Source: Pseudoalteromonas flavipulchra NCIMB 2033 = ATCC BAA-314
Lineage (GTDB): Bacteria > Pseudomonadota > Gammaproteobacteria > Enterobacterales > Alteromonadaceae
Direction of reading: 5' to 3'
Assembly (NCBI GenBank): GCA_000814665.1
Contig: JWIH01000021.1
Location: forward strand, 186,001 to 250,000
Length of the DNA stretch: 64,000 nt
Of this stretch, positions 50,701-59,600 are shown piece after piece. The translations under genes and the position numbers were made by a program. Each line of letters begins with the position of its first letter. Positions within the stretch are counted from its first letter, which is position 1. The notes beneath the pieces are model-generated. The model saw only the letters and a list, made by a program, of their open reading frames with translations. It did not search any database and was not told the DNA's origin.

Positions 50701-52812
50701 TTGCAATTTATCGCATTGACATCTATTGGTGTAGAGCAGTTACTGGTTGAAGAATTAACCGAGTTTGGTTTTGAAATAAACAAGCAAACCGTTGGTTCAG
50801 TTAAGTTCACAGGCGCTAATCTAGACGTACAAAAGTTCTGTATGATGACACGATTTGCAACGCGCGTGATGTTGCTTATCGATGACAAACCAGAAGTGAA
50901 TGACAAAGATTCTCTCTACAAGTTTGTTCGTTTTCAGGCATGGCAAGATTGGTTTAGCCCAAAGCAGACCTTTGCAGTAGAGTTTAATGGTACGAATAAT
51001 GCGCTTAAAAATACGCAATTCTCTGGTCTGGTGGTTAAGGATGGGATCGTTGACTACTTCAATGACCTGTTTGAACAACGTCCAGATGTTGACAAACAGA
51101 CACCGGATATTCGCATCATAGCGAAATTATCTAAGCAAGGCTGTGCGCTATATATCGACTTCTCGGGACCTCGCTTGTCTGATAGAGGTTATCGTGACAA
51201 ACAAGGTAAAGCGCCAATTCGTGAACATTTAGCGGCAGCGCTGGTTAAACGTAGCGGCTGGCTTGAAGATACCAATAAGCCACTTTTTGACCCCTGCTGT
51301 GGTTCTGGCACGTTATTGATTGAAGCGGCATCTATGGCGCTTGGCTTACCGACTAACCTTAATAAAGATTTTGCCTTTAAACGCCTACCGAGTTTTCGTG
51401 AAAGTAAGTTCACCGAGCTTAAAGCACAATTAAATGTACAACCAGAGCAAAAGAGCTTATGGCTGATCGGTAGTGATATCGATGAACGTGTGCTGTCAAT
51501 TGCCGAGTGTAATGCCAAGCGCGCAGGCGTTGAGTCACATATTAAGTTTAAGTTTGAAGATGCCAATCAGCTTAGCCTTGCTGCTAAACGTCCCGGCACT
51601 GTGCTGAGTAACTTGCCTTATGGTGAACGTCTAGGTGGTATGGCTGAAATTATTACGCTATATCGCAATATGGGGATCGCCTTTAAAAAGCACTATAAAG
51701 ACTGGAATTTGGCGTTACTTGCAAGTGAAGAAAGCCTATTAAAAGTGCTAAAACTAGCGCGTAAAAAGTCTTATAAATTCAAAAATGGCCCGCTCGACGT
51801 GCTGCTTAACCTGTATGAAATGAATGAAATGCAGGTACAGCAAAATAAACAAAGCAGTGGGCTTAATTTTGAAGGCTCGACTGCGTTTGGCAACCGTTTG
51901 AAGAAAAACCTGCAAGGCTTAAAAACTTGGCTGAAAAAAGAAGACATTAATGCGTATCGTGTTTATGACGCGGATATCCCTGAGTACAATGTTGCAGTTG
52001 ATGTATATAACGACAACGCAGTCATCTTTGAATACAAAGCGCCAAAAGAAATTGACGATAGCGTTGCGCAAAAACGTTTGCAAGACGTGATCACACTGAC
52101 CGCCGAGCAGCTGAATATCGACCCGCTAAACATCGCGGTAAAAGTAAGAAAGCGCCAAAAAGGTCAAGAGCAATACAAGGCCCTGGACAAGCAAAACCGC
52201 ACTGAGGTAGTAGAAGAGTACGGTGCTAAGTTCAAGGTTAACCTATTTGATTATCTTGATACAGGTCTATTCCTTGACCACCGCTTAGCCCGCAAGTTTA
52301 TTCAGCAACATTCGAAAGATAAGCGGGTGTTGAATCTATTTGCATACACAGGTAGTGCTTCTGTGCATGCCGCAGTTGGCGGTGCTAAATCTGTTACCAC
52401 GGTAGATATGTCAAAGACCTATCTAAAATGGGCTGAAGAAAACTTTGAGCTAAATGGTTTGAAGAATCCACGTTTCAGATTTGAGCAAGCGGATTGCTTA
52501 AAATGGCTTGAAAGAGCAGTTGGTCAATATGATTTGATATTCTTAGACCCACCAACATTCTCTAACTCTAAACGTATGTCTGACGCATTTGACGTACAAA
52601 GAGATCATTTAAAACTACTCGGTTGGGTAAAGAAGATATTAGCACCGAATGGTGTATTGCTGTTTTCTAACAACAAACGCGGATTTAAAATCGATGAAAT
52701 GGGACTTGCGGCACTTGGCCTAACCGCTGAGGAATACTCATCGCAAACCTTGTCTTTGGATTTTAAACGTAACAAGCAAATTCACAACAGCTGGTTGATC
52801 CGTCATGATTAA
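50701..52812 (+). CDS. rlmL: Bifunctional 23S rRNA methyltransferase RlmKL
   Basis: This 703-residue fusion makes m2G2445 (RlmL half) and m7G2069 (RlmK half) in 23S rRNA. Order: N-terminal ferredoxin-like and THUMP domains (about 1-155), the first methyltransferase with DPCCGSGTLLIEAA (about 197) and SNLPYGERLG, then the second methyltransferase with VLNLFAYTGSASVHA (about 546) and catalytic-loop FLDPPTFSNSKRM (about 614). The start is TTG at 50701 with TTAAGGG upstream. It overlaps the next gene by eight bases. Confidence 0.97.
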   Translation: MQFIALTSIGVEQLLVEELTEFGFEINKQTVGSVKFTGANLDVQKFCMMTRFATRVMLLIDDKPEVNDKDSLYKFVRFQAWQDWFSPKQTFAVEFNGTNNALKNTQFSGLVVKDGIVDYFNDLFEQRPDVDKQTPDIRIIAKLSKQGCALYIDFSGPRLSDRGYRDKQGKAPIREHLAAALVKRSGWLEDTNKPLFDPCCGSGTLLIEAASMALGLPTNLNKDFAFKRLPSFRESKFTELKAQLNVQPEQKSLWLIGSDIDERVLSIAECNAKRAGVESHIKFKFEDANQLSLAAKRPGTVLSNLPYGERLGGMAEIITLYRNMGIAFKKHYKDWNLALLASEESLLKVLKLARKKSYKFKNGPLDVLLNLYEMNEMQVQQNKQSSGLNFEGSTAFGNRLKKNLQGLKTWLKKEDINAYRVYDADIPEYNVAVDVYNDNAVIFEYKAPKEIDDSVAQKRLQDVITLTAEQLNIDPLNIAVKVRKRQKGQEQYKALDKQNRTEVVEEYGAKFKVNLFDYLDTGLFLDHRLARKFIQQHSKDKRVLNLFAYTGSASVHAAVGGAKSVTTVDMSKTYLKWAEENFELNGLKNPRFRFEQADCLKWLERAVGQYDLIFLDPPTFSNSKRMSDAFDVQRDHLKLLGWVKKILAPNGVLLFSNNKRGFKIDEMGLAALGLTAEEYSSQTLSLDFKRNKQIHNSWLIRHD

Positions 52813-53035
52813 ATGTACCTTATTCCACACCGATGGTTGTCATCTTTGTGAAGAAGCGTTGACGATGTTAATTCAATTTTTGCCTGAAGCCGAAATTGAA
52901 CTCGTCGATATCGTCGATAGTGAAGAGACGATGACGGAATATCAATATAGAATTCCAGTGATTAAAAAAGGCGAGACAGGTCAGGAACTTGGCTGGCCTT
53001 TTACTCAACAACAACTACAAGAATTTATAGACTAA
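52805..53035 (+). CDS. Glutaredoxin family protein
   Basis: This 76-residue thioredoxin-fold protein has the redox motif HTDGCHLCEEA (Cys12 and Cys15) and the cis-Pro segment YRIPVIKKG. It belongs to the short DUF836/glutaredoxin-like group that follows rlmKL in several gammaproteobacteria. It overlaps rlmKL by eight bases and precedes uup by one, suggesting one transcript. Its substrate is unknown. Confidence 0.85.
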   Translation: MIKCTLFHTDGCHLCEEALTMLIQFLPEAEIELVDIVDSEETMTEYQYRIPVIKKGETGQELGWPFTQQQLQEFID

Positions 53036-53036
53036 T

Positions 53037-54953
53037 ATGGATCTCATTCGAATTGCTAAAGCCCAACTGGCTTTTGGCTCACACCCTATACTTGACCAAG
53101 CTGATGCCGTTATTGAATCAGGCGAGCGCGTTTGTATTGTGGGCCGAAATGGAGCCGGTAAATCAACGCTATTGAAAGTACTTGATGATCAAGTTCAACT
53201 TGATGATGGTGAAATCAACCGTGTTGGTGGATTAAAAGTTTCAAGGCTAGAACAAGACCCACCAAAGGGCGCAAATGGGTCGGTCTTTGATTATGTTGCG
53301 AACGGTTTACCTGATGTTGCTGAGCTGCTCATTGAATTTCATGAAGTGAGTGAAAAACTACAAACCAGCCAGTCAGATAAACTGATGACCTCGCTTGAGC
53401 GTCTGACTCAGCGATTGGAAAGCGAAGATGCGTGGCGTTTTGAGTCAAGGATCAAGCAAGTGTTAAGCCAGTTGCAATTAGATGCGAATATGCGCCTAGA
53501 AGAACTCTCAGGTGGCTGGCTACGCAAAGTCGCGCTGGCCAAAGCCTTGGTGAGCGATCCAGACTTGTTGCTACTCGACGAGCCGACTAACCACCTTGAT
53601 ATGCAAAGTGTTATATGGCTTGAGCAATTTCTGAAAGAGTTTAAAGGGGGGATCGTGTTTATCTCTCACGACCGTGCCTTTATTCGCGCAATGGCGACTC
53701 GAATTTTAGATTTAGACCGTGGCAAGTTGGTTTCATACCCTGGAGATTATGCGCAATATCTTGAACAAAAAGCCCATGATTTAAAAGTGGAAGAGCAACA
53801 GAATGCCTTGTTTGATAAAAAGCTTGCCGAAGAAGAAACCTGGATAAGACAAGGGATCAAGGCCCGGCGAACCCGTAACGAAGGGCGTGTGCGAGCACTA
53901 AAAGCGCTCCGTGTTGAGCGCAAGCAACGCATCGAGCAGCAAGGTAAGACAGACTTCAACATCGAGACGGCGGATCGTTCCGGTAAGCTGGTCTTTGAAG
54001 CGAAACATTTAGACAAAGCATTCCAAGAAAAATGCATTGTGAAGGACTTTTCAACGCTGGTGATGCGTGGCGACCGTATTGGCTTGGTCGGTCCTAATGG
54101 AGCAGGTAAAACTACGCTGTTAAAAATGCTTTTTGGTGATATTAAACCTGACGCAGGCAGTGTAAAACAAGGCGTGAATCTGGAAGTTGCGTACTTCGAC
54201 CAATACCGTGAAAAATTGGATGAAGAAGCAACCGTGCAGGATAATGTCGCAGAAGGTAAGCAAGAAGTAATGATGGGCGGCCGCTCACGTCATGTGCTTG
54301 GCTATCTGCAGGACTTTTTATTTCCGCCTGCGCGAGCTCGAACTCCTGTAAAGGCATTATCAGGCGGTGAAAAAAACCGCTTATTGCTTGCAAAGCTCTT
54401 CCTTAAGCCTTCAAATATTATTGTGCTGGACGAGCCGACCAACGACTTGGATATTGAGACGCTTGAGTTACTTGAAGAAATCTTAAACCAATACCAAGGC
54501 ACGGTGCTGGTCGTCAGCCACGACCGAGAGTTTATCGATAATACCTGTGGCAGTGTTTGGGCGTTCGAGGGCGAAGGCCTAGTGACGGAAATTGTTGGCG
54601 GCTATAGTGACTTTGAGCTGTATCAGCAAAGACGAGAGCAGCAAAAGAAAGAAGCACAAAAGGTTCATCAAGAAAAGCAGCAACAGGCCGAGACTAAAAA
54701 GGCAGCTGCGCCTGCTCGTTCAAATAAGCTGAGTTACAAATTAAAACTTGAATTAGAGTCGTTGCCCAGTAAAGTAGAGGAACTTGAAGAGGCAGTGAAC
54801 AAACAACAAACACTGGTCAGCGATCCAGACTTCTTTAAACAAGATCAAGAAACAACCCACAAGGCATTGAACCATTTGACTGAGCTAGAGTCGAAGCTGG
54901 AAGCCGCGTTTGAACGCTGGGAAGAACTAGAAGCATTACAGAATCAGCAGTAA
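53037..54953 (+). CDS. uup: ABC-F family ATPase Uup
   Basis: This 638-residue soluble protein with tandem ABC domains belongs to the ABC-F translation/ribosome-associated group; Uup influences transposon excision and ribosome function in E. coli. Domain 1: Walker A GRNGAGKST (about 37), signature LSGGWLRKVALA, Walker B LLLLDEPTNHLD. Then an arm/linker rich in Arg and Lys (about 240-305). Domain 2: GPNGAGKTT (about 353), LSGGEKNRLLLAK, VLDEPTNDLD. The C-terminal coiled coil (about 540-638) is the DNA-binding extension. The order rlmKL-uup is conserved with E. coli. Confidence 0.97.
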   Translation: MDLIRIAKAQLAFGSHPILDQADAVIESGERVCIVGRNGAGKSTLLKVLDDQVQLDDGEINRVGGLKVSRLEQDPPKGANGSVFDYVANGLPDVAELLIEFHEVSEKLQTSQSDKLMTSLERLTQRLESEDAWRFESRIKQVLSQLQLDANMRLEELSGGWLRKVALAKALVSDPDLLLLDEPTNHLDMQSVIWLEQFLKEFKGGIVFISHDRAFIRAMATRILDLDRGKLVSYPGDYAQYLEQKAHDLKVEEQQNALFDKKLAEEETWIRQGIKARRTRNEGRVRALKALRVERKQRIEQQGKTDFNIETADRSGKLVFEAKHLDKAFQEKCIVKDFSTLVMRGDRIGLVGPNGAGKTTLLKMLFGDIKPDAGSVKQGVNLEVAYFDQYREKLDEEATVQDNVAEGKQEVMMGGRSRHVLGYLQDFLFPPARARTPVKALSGGEKNRLLLAKLFLKPSNIIVLDEPTNDLDIETLELLEEILNQYQGTVLVVSHDREFIDNTCGSVWAFEGEGLVTEIVGGYSDFELYQQRREQQKKEAQKVHQEKQQQAETKKAAAPARSNKLSYKLKLELESLPSKVEELEEAVNKQQTLVSDPDFFKQDQETTHKALNHLTELESKLEAAFERWEELEALQNQQ

Positions 54954-54961
54954 GGATTAAA

Positions 54962-56686
54962 ATGAAATTTAAACTTTTAGCCGCGAGTGTCGCCGTAGCC
55001 CTTTCACAACAGGCGGCCGCTGCCACCTATCAGTTAACTGAATTACCAAGACATGATAATAGCAAATATAGCTACGTGTCGGATGCCAATGAAGCTGGAG
55101 ACGTGATTGGTCACGCTTCCAATTTATTTGGTGTAAAGATTGATGTGTCGTATATCGACTTCGATGATTCAACACTCAAAAATTATTACGACAGTACAAA
55201 AAAGCAGTACGAGCTGATCGAAGAAGAAATCACCTTCACACTAGAAGATATTCAAAACAATGATGCAGCTAATACGAATGCTCAAGCTCATGCATTTATG
55301 CTGTCTTATGTTATGAATTCAAGTAGAGTAGCTAGCCAAGAGTATCAAAGAATTGAAAGAGCAATTTCTTTGACATATAACAATAATACCGCAGAAGAGT
55401 TTGTGGTATTTGATGAACAATCTCCTGATTACGAAGGACTCACTCGCTCGGTCACTAACTATCTTACAAGCATCGCAGAAGACGGGACAATAGTAGGCTG
55501 GGGCTCTGCACCTTTTAAAAAGATAACTTTTACTCCCGAGGGTGAAACAGAAGAAGAAACTTATTTTGTACGTGATTGGCGAAATAAAGGTATTTTAGTT
55601 ACACCAGCTGGAGAGAAAATTAGGTTAGAGCCTGCCTTTACAGAATATGGCGGCCTTTCTCTTGCCACTGATATTAAACAAACCGCTGATGGCGGCTATA
55701 TTATTGTGGGACAAAGTTCAACTTCGTTATCGCAAAGAACAACAGAAAATATAGAAGACAGTTGTGATGGTGTGGATGAACCAGTCGATGTGTGTATTCA
55801 AAGATTGACCTCGCCATATCATACTCGAGCCTACAAGTGGACGTTTGATAACGATTTTAACTTAGTCAGTTCAACCGATCTTGGACTTGGTTTTACACCA
55901 GATGAAGATGATGAACGAGCCTATTCAAGCATGGCTGTGGCAACTAATGGGACGGGATTAACGGTTGGTTATTCTCGTGCACGTCGTCAAAGTAACGATG
56001 ATCTTCTACCTTACGAACAAGCCGTTTACTTTACTAACAATGAAATTAAGCGCATTAAAGAAGTTGAGAGCTTTATCGAATATAGTCAAGCGGTTGATGT
56101 AAATGATAATGGCACGATTGTTGGTGTGTTTGGACGTTTTACTGGTGGCTCAAGAGATTATGACTCAACAGGTTTTTACTTTAATACGAATACCGCTGAG
56201 TTCAAAGAAATGCCTGCATACTTTGAGGGTTCGGCGACAGCAATCACAGATATCAACAATAATGGCTTTGTTGTAGGCCAAGGTGTTACAGAAAAGAGTG
56301 GTTCTAACCGTCGTCGTGAAGCGTTTCTATATGAAATTGGTGCAGAAAAACTAGTGAATATAAACTCACTTCTTCCTTGTAAGAACGATTCTTTCCCTTA
56401 CACCATTGCAGAAGCTGTGAAGATCACTGATGACAACAAGATATATGCGATTGCGACCAAAACGGTTGAAAGACGCAATACGTTGGGTGAAATTGAGAAG
56501 GACAGTAAGGGCGAGACTGAGTATGAGTCGGTAAGTTTACCTGTTCTACTTACCCCAATTTCTGGTGAACCAGAAAACTGTACACCACCTGAGGCAGAAA
56601 CATATGAGCGTCAATCTGCAAGCTGGTCTTGGCTTAGTTTACTCGCGTTACCACTAGTGGCGCTGAGAAGACGTCGTAAAGCCTAA
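54962..56686 (+). CDS. DUF3466 family exported protein with C-terminal sorting-like tail
   Basis: This 574-residue protein has a signal peptide (cut after QQAAAA) and a long extracytoplasmic region with repeated ITDINNNGFVVG-type and VDVNDNGTIVG motifs, as in DUF3466 and related HAF-repeat proteins. The C-terminus is a hydrophobic helix followed by a basic cluster (LLALPLVALRRRRKA). This is the layout of GlyGly-CTERM or PEP-CTERM sorting tails, although the glycine pair itself is missing here (SASWSWLS). It is likely surface-exposed or envelope-anchored; function unknown. It starts eight bases after uup and a terminator follows. Confidence 0.85.
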   Translation: MKFKLLAASVAVALSQQAAAATYQLTELPRHDNSKYSYVSDANEAGDVIGHASNLFGVKIDVSYIDFDDSTLKNYYDSTKKQYELIEEEITFTLEDIQNNDAANTNAQAHAFMLSYVMNSSRVASQEYQRIERAISLTYNNNTAEEFVVFDEQSPDYEGLTRSVTNYLTSIAEDGTIVGWGSAPFKKITFTPEGETEEETYFVRDWRNKGILVTPAGEKIRLEPAFTEYGGLSLATDIKQTADGGYIIVGQSSTSLSQRTTENIEDSCDGVDEPVDVCIQRLTSPYHTRAYKWTFDNDFNLVSSTDLGLGFTPDEDDERAYSSMAVATNGTGLTVGYSRARRQSNDDLLPYEQAVYFTNNEIKRIKEVESFIEYSQAVDVNDNGTIVGVFGRFTGGSRDYDSTGFYFNTNTAEFKEMPAYFEGSATAITDINNNGFVVGQGVTEKSGSNRRREAFLYEIGAEKLVNINSLLPCKNDSFPYTIAEAVKITDDNKIYAIATKTVERRNTLGEIEKDSKGETEYESVSLPVLLTPISGEPENCTPPEAETYERQSASWSWLSLLALPLVALRRRRKA

Positions 56687-56703
56687 AGTACAATTTAGAC
56701 GAT

Positions 56704-56728
56704 AAAAAAGCCCGGAAGGGCTTTTTTT
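56704..56728 (+). terminator. Terminator after the DUF3466 gene
   Basis: AAAAAAGCCC-GGAA-GGGCTTTTTTT is a compact symmetric hairpin, 17 bases after the stop. It can also serve the reverse-strand DUF2062 gene. Confidence 0.9.
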
Positions 56729-56802
56729 GTGTTTGAAAAGAAATATTAGCAAATTCAATTCGATATTTTGTTCAACCAGTACAAATCTTAACTATACTGG
56801 TA

Positions 56803-57312
56803 TTAGCCTTGGCCGCGACTTTGCCACGCTTTATTCACAGAACGTCGCCACAGGTAATCGATACCGAAAAAGCCGATAATAGCGGCAAGTGTTGCGCAGA
56901 TCAAAGAGCCGACGATAAATGCAGGCCCAATCGTTGTTAGGCTTTGTGCAAGCCATTCCCAACTCGCCTCAAAATGGAATGGCTGTTGTTCTTGGCCAAG
57001 GGCAAATACACCGACTAAGTAAGAGCAATAAAATATCGGCGGCATCGTGAGTGGATTAGTGATCCAAACGAGAGCAATAGACAAAGGCAAGTTGACGCGA
57101 AATGGAATCGCAAGTGCTGCTGCCAGTACCATTTGAAAAGGAACAGGGATGAATGCGAAAAATAGCCCCACCGAGAATGCGCCACGTGCTGAACGCCGGT
57201 TTAAATGCCAGAGGTTGGCATCATGCAGTAACTTACCAAAGATTTTTAATGATTTCTGTTGTTTGATTTTATTATGATCAGGTAAAAAGCGTTGAATCGT
57301 TTTTTTCGCCAT
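56803..57312 (-). CDS. DUF2062 family membrane protein
   Basis: This 169-residue inner-membrane protein has about three helices. The DUF2062 pattern is clear: RRSARGAFSVGLFFAFIPVPFQMVLA followed by NLPLSIALVWITNPLTMPPIF. Function is unknown, but the family often neighbours comEC. Its ATG at 57312 lies inside the beginning of comEC on the other strand, an overlap of 21 bases if the TTG start of comEC is right. Confidence 0.9.
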   Translation of the reverse strand: MAKKTIQRFLPDHNKIKQQKSLKIFGKLLHDANLWHLNRRSARGAFSVGLFFAFIPVPFQMVLAAALAIPFRVNLPLSIALVWITNPLTMPPIFYCSYLVGVFALGQEQQPFHFEASWEWLAQSLTTIGPAFIVGSLICATLAAIIGFFGIDYLWRRSVNKAWQSRGQG

Positions 57313-59538
57313 TTGCAGCTGCCATCTACTTGGATTCTGATATGTTTTGGAATAATTCTAGGTTGCTTCAGTGCGGTATTTCTTCTCGACAATTGGCGAT
57401 TAGCCGCAATAAGCATATTCCTCTACTTCATGGGCCGCTATTCTAAGCTTTTTTGTCCTATATTGGCAGGATTTATTTTAGGGATTTCCATTGTTCTTAG
57501 TCATTACTTTGTTTTTTATCATCTAAAAATACCAGAAATGTGGCAATCGCAGCTTGTTACTGCTTCGGGTAGAGTTATTGAGGTTGATAATTCTGTGATT
57601 GGTGAAGCGTTAAAGGTAAAGCTAGAGCAAGTTGAAGGCTACCAGTTTGCGCGTTGGCGTACTGTAAATGCAAAGCTTTATCGTGATTCATCAACGCCTA
57701 TGTTGACAGTTGGTGACCACATTGAATTTACGGTGAAGCTTAAGCGTTATCGTAGCCGAGCTAATATCGGACTTTTTAACGCTGAATTGCACGCGTTTAG
57801 AAAGCATATGTATTTCAAGGGCAGTATCAAAACAATCAATTTGTTAGTGAAGGACACTACGTGGCGTGATAATTACCGCATTTTCATAGATAAAAAGCTC
57901 AATGGGCTCAGCTATGCTTGGCTGTATTATATTTTATTAACAGGCGATACAAGCAAAGTCGACTTCGAAAACAAAACTCAATTTAGAAGTCTTGGTTTGA
58001 GCCATCTGTTAGCGATTTCAGGGCTTCATATCGGAATGGTATTTGCAATCGCGTTTTTGCTGATAAAAGTCGTGCTGCATTGTACCCCGGTAATAATCTC
58101 CCAAGCAGCCAACTTGCATCAGTGGTGTTTAGTTTTTGCGTTACTGTTGTGTTTTGGGTACGTCATTCTCTGCGGCTACAGTGTATCGGCGATTCGAGCT
58201 GTGATCATGGCAATGGTATGGGTTGCATGTTACCTCTTTGCCGTGCGCCTTAAAGCACTTCAGGTGTTAACGGCTGCGTTGACAATCGTCTTAGTGGTAG
58301 ACCCGTTTTCACTACTCAATCCTGGTTTATATTATTCCTTTTTGGCGGTAGCTATTATCGTAACGTTAGTGACAAAAGTTGGCCGAGGTTTAGGTGCGAA
58401 ACTGCTTGCGTTAATTAAGTTGCAGCTTGCGTTATTTATCTGTCTGTTGCCACTCAACCTCTATTTTTTTTCTGGTGCGAGCATCATTTCATTGGCTGCG
58501 AATATCATAGTGATCCCGTTGGTTTCTGCCGTTGTATTTCCGCTACTACTGCTTCATGTTACTGCGTTGCACGCTATTGGTTGGCAACTTCCACTTCATC
58601 TAGTTGATAGTGGGTTAGTGGTTCTGTTTGAGCTATTGCAAAACTCTCCAGTAAGTTGGGTAGATATACCCAGCGTTTCGTCCGTGTTTCTCATAACCAG
58701 CTACTTAAGTGCGTTGTTGCTGTTTTTATTCAGAAATTGTTTTGGTTTATTACCTATATTAATTTTCCTCGTTCAGTATCTATTTCGAGCCTCTCCGCTA
58801 TGGCAAGTCGATGTTTTTGACGTCGGTCACGGAACGGCTGTGTTAGTTTCTCGCAATAACAAAGGGCTGCTCTATGATGTGGGGGCCAAGTATTTTGGCT
58901 ATTTTTCGATGTTCGAGTTTGTGATCAAACCCTATCTTTTGAATAATCGAATTACGCTACAAGATACCATCATTAGTCATAACGATGGTGACCATAATGG
59001 TGGCGTTGACGACCTCATAGCTTTTGACGGCGGGAAATCGTTACAGCGTTTTCACCCAGCAAGTGCTGCAGATAGCTGTGTGCTTGGAAAGCATCAATTT
59101 CAAGGGCTAGACATATCCGTGATCTGGCCTCAAGAAATGTCGAACAATGACAACAATAATTCTTGTGTGGTTAGTATCTCTGATGGGCAGTTTACGCTTT
59201 TATTACCAGGAGATATTGAGAAAGTCACTGAAACTAAGTTACTTAACCTCGAAAAAGAAGCACTCAAAGCCGATATATTACTGGTTCCACATCATGGTAG
59301 TGGCAGCTCTTCGAGCGAGCAGTTTATTCAAGCGGTTGACCCAGATATTGCGATATTTTCTCGTGCCTTTTATTCGCCTTGGAAAATTCCCAATGAGAAA
59401 GTGATTGAAAGATACCAAAGAGTAGGGAGCACACTATTGGATACCGCCTTAGATGGCCATATAAAGATCTCAATTTTTGCTCAAGAAATTACCGTCGAAC
59501 GAGCTCGGGAAGTGGAAAATTACTGGTTTCTCAGATAA
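57292..59538 (+). CDS. comEC: ComEC/Rec2 family DNA-uptake channel protein
   Basis: This 748-residue inner-membrane protein forms the transport channel for single-stranded DNA in natural transformation. Features: N-terminal helices, an OB-like DUF4131 region (about 90-180), the competence core with LGLSHLLAISGLHIGMVFA (about 240) and seven or so helices. The C-terminal metallo-beta-lactamase-like domain has DVFDVGHGTAVLV, SHNDGDHNGGV (metal site) and LLVPHHGSGSSSSEQF. Start TTG 57292 is suggested by AGGT nearby; TTG 57313 is an alternative without overlap. It precedes msbA as in E. coli (ycaI-msbA). Confidence 0.93.
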   Translation: MNRFFRHLQLPSTWILICFGIILGCFSAVFLLDNWRLAAISIFLYFMGRYSKLFCPILAGFILGISIVLSHYFVFYHLKIPEMWQSQLVTASGRVIEVDNSVIGEALKVKLEQVEGYQFARWRTVNAKLYRDSSTPMLTVGDHIEFTVKLKRYRSRANIGLFNAELHAFRKHMYFKGSIKTINLLVKDTTWRDNYRIFIDKKLNGLSYAWLYYILLTGDTSKVDFENKTQFRSLGLSHLLAISGLHIGMVFAIAFLLIKVVLHCTPVIISQAANLHQWCLVFALLLCFGYVILCGYSVSAIRAVIMAMVWVACYLFAVRLKALQVLTAALTIVLVVDPFSLLNPGLYYSFLAVAIIVTLVTKVGRGLGAKLLALIKLQLALFICLLPLNLYFFSGASIISLAANIIVIPLVSAVVFPLLLLHVTALHAIGWQLPLHLVDSGLVVLFELLQNSPVSWVDIPSVSSVFLITSYLSALLLFLFRNCFGLLPILIFLVQYLFRASPLWQVDVFDVGHGTAVLVSRNNKGLLYDVGAKYFGYFSMFEFVIKPYLLNNRITLQDTIISHNDGDHNGGVDDLIAFDGGKSLQRFHPASAADSCVLGKHQFQGLDISVIWPQEMSNNDNNNSCVVSISDGQFTLLLPGDIEKVTETKLLNLEKEALKADILLVPHHGSGSSSSEQFIQAVDPDIAIFSRAFYSPWKIPNEKVIERYQRVGSTLLDTALDGHIKISIFAQEITVERAREVENYWFLR

Positions 59539-59600
59539 TCCATTCAGTTTTAACGATTTGAAAGTTACAATAATGCCATATAGAAAAGTAGAGGCTGGCT

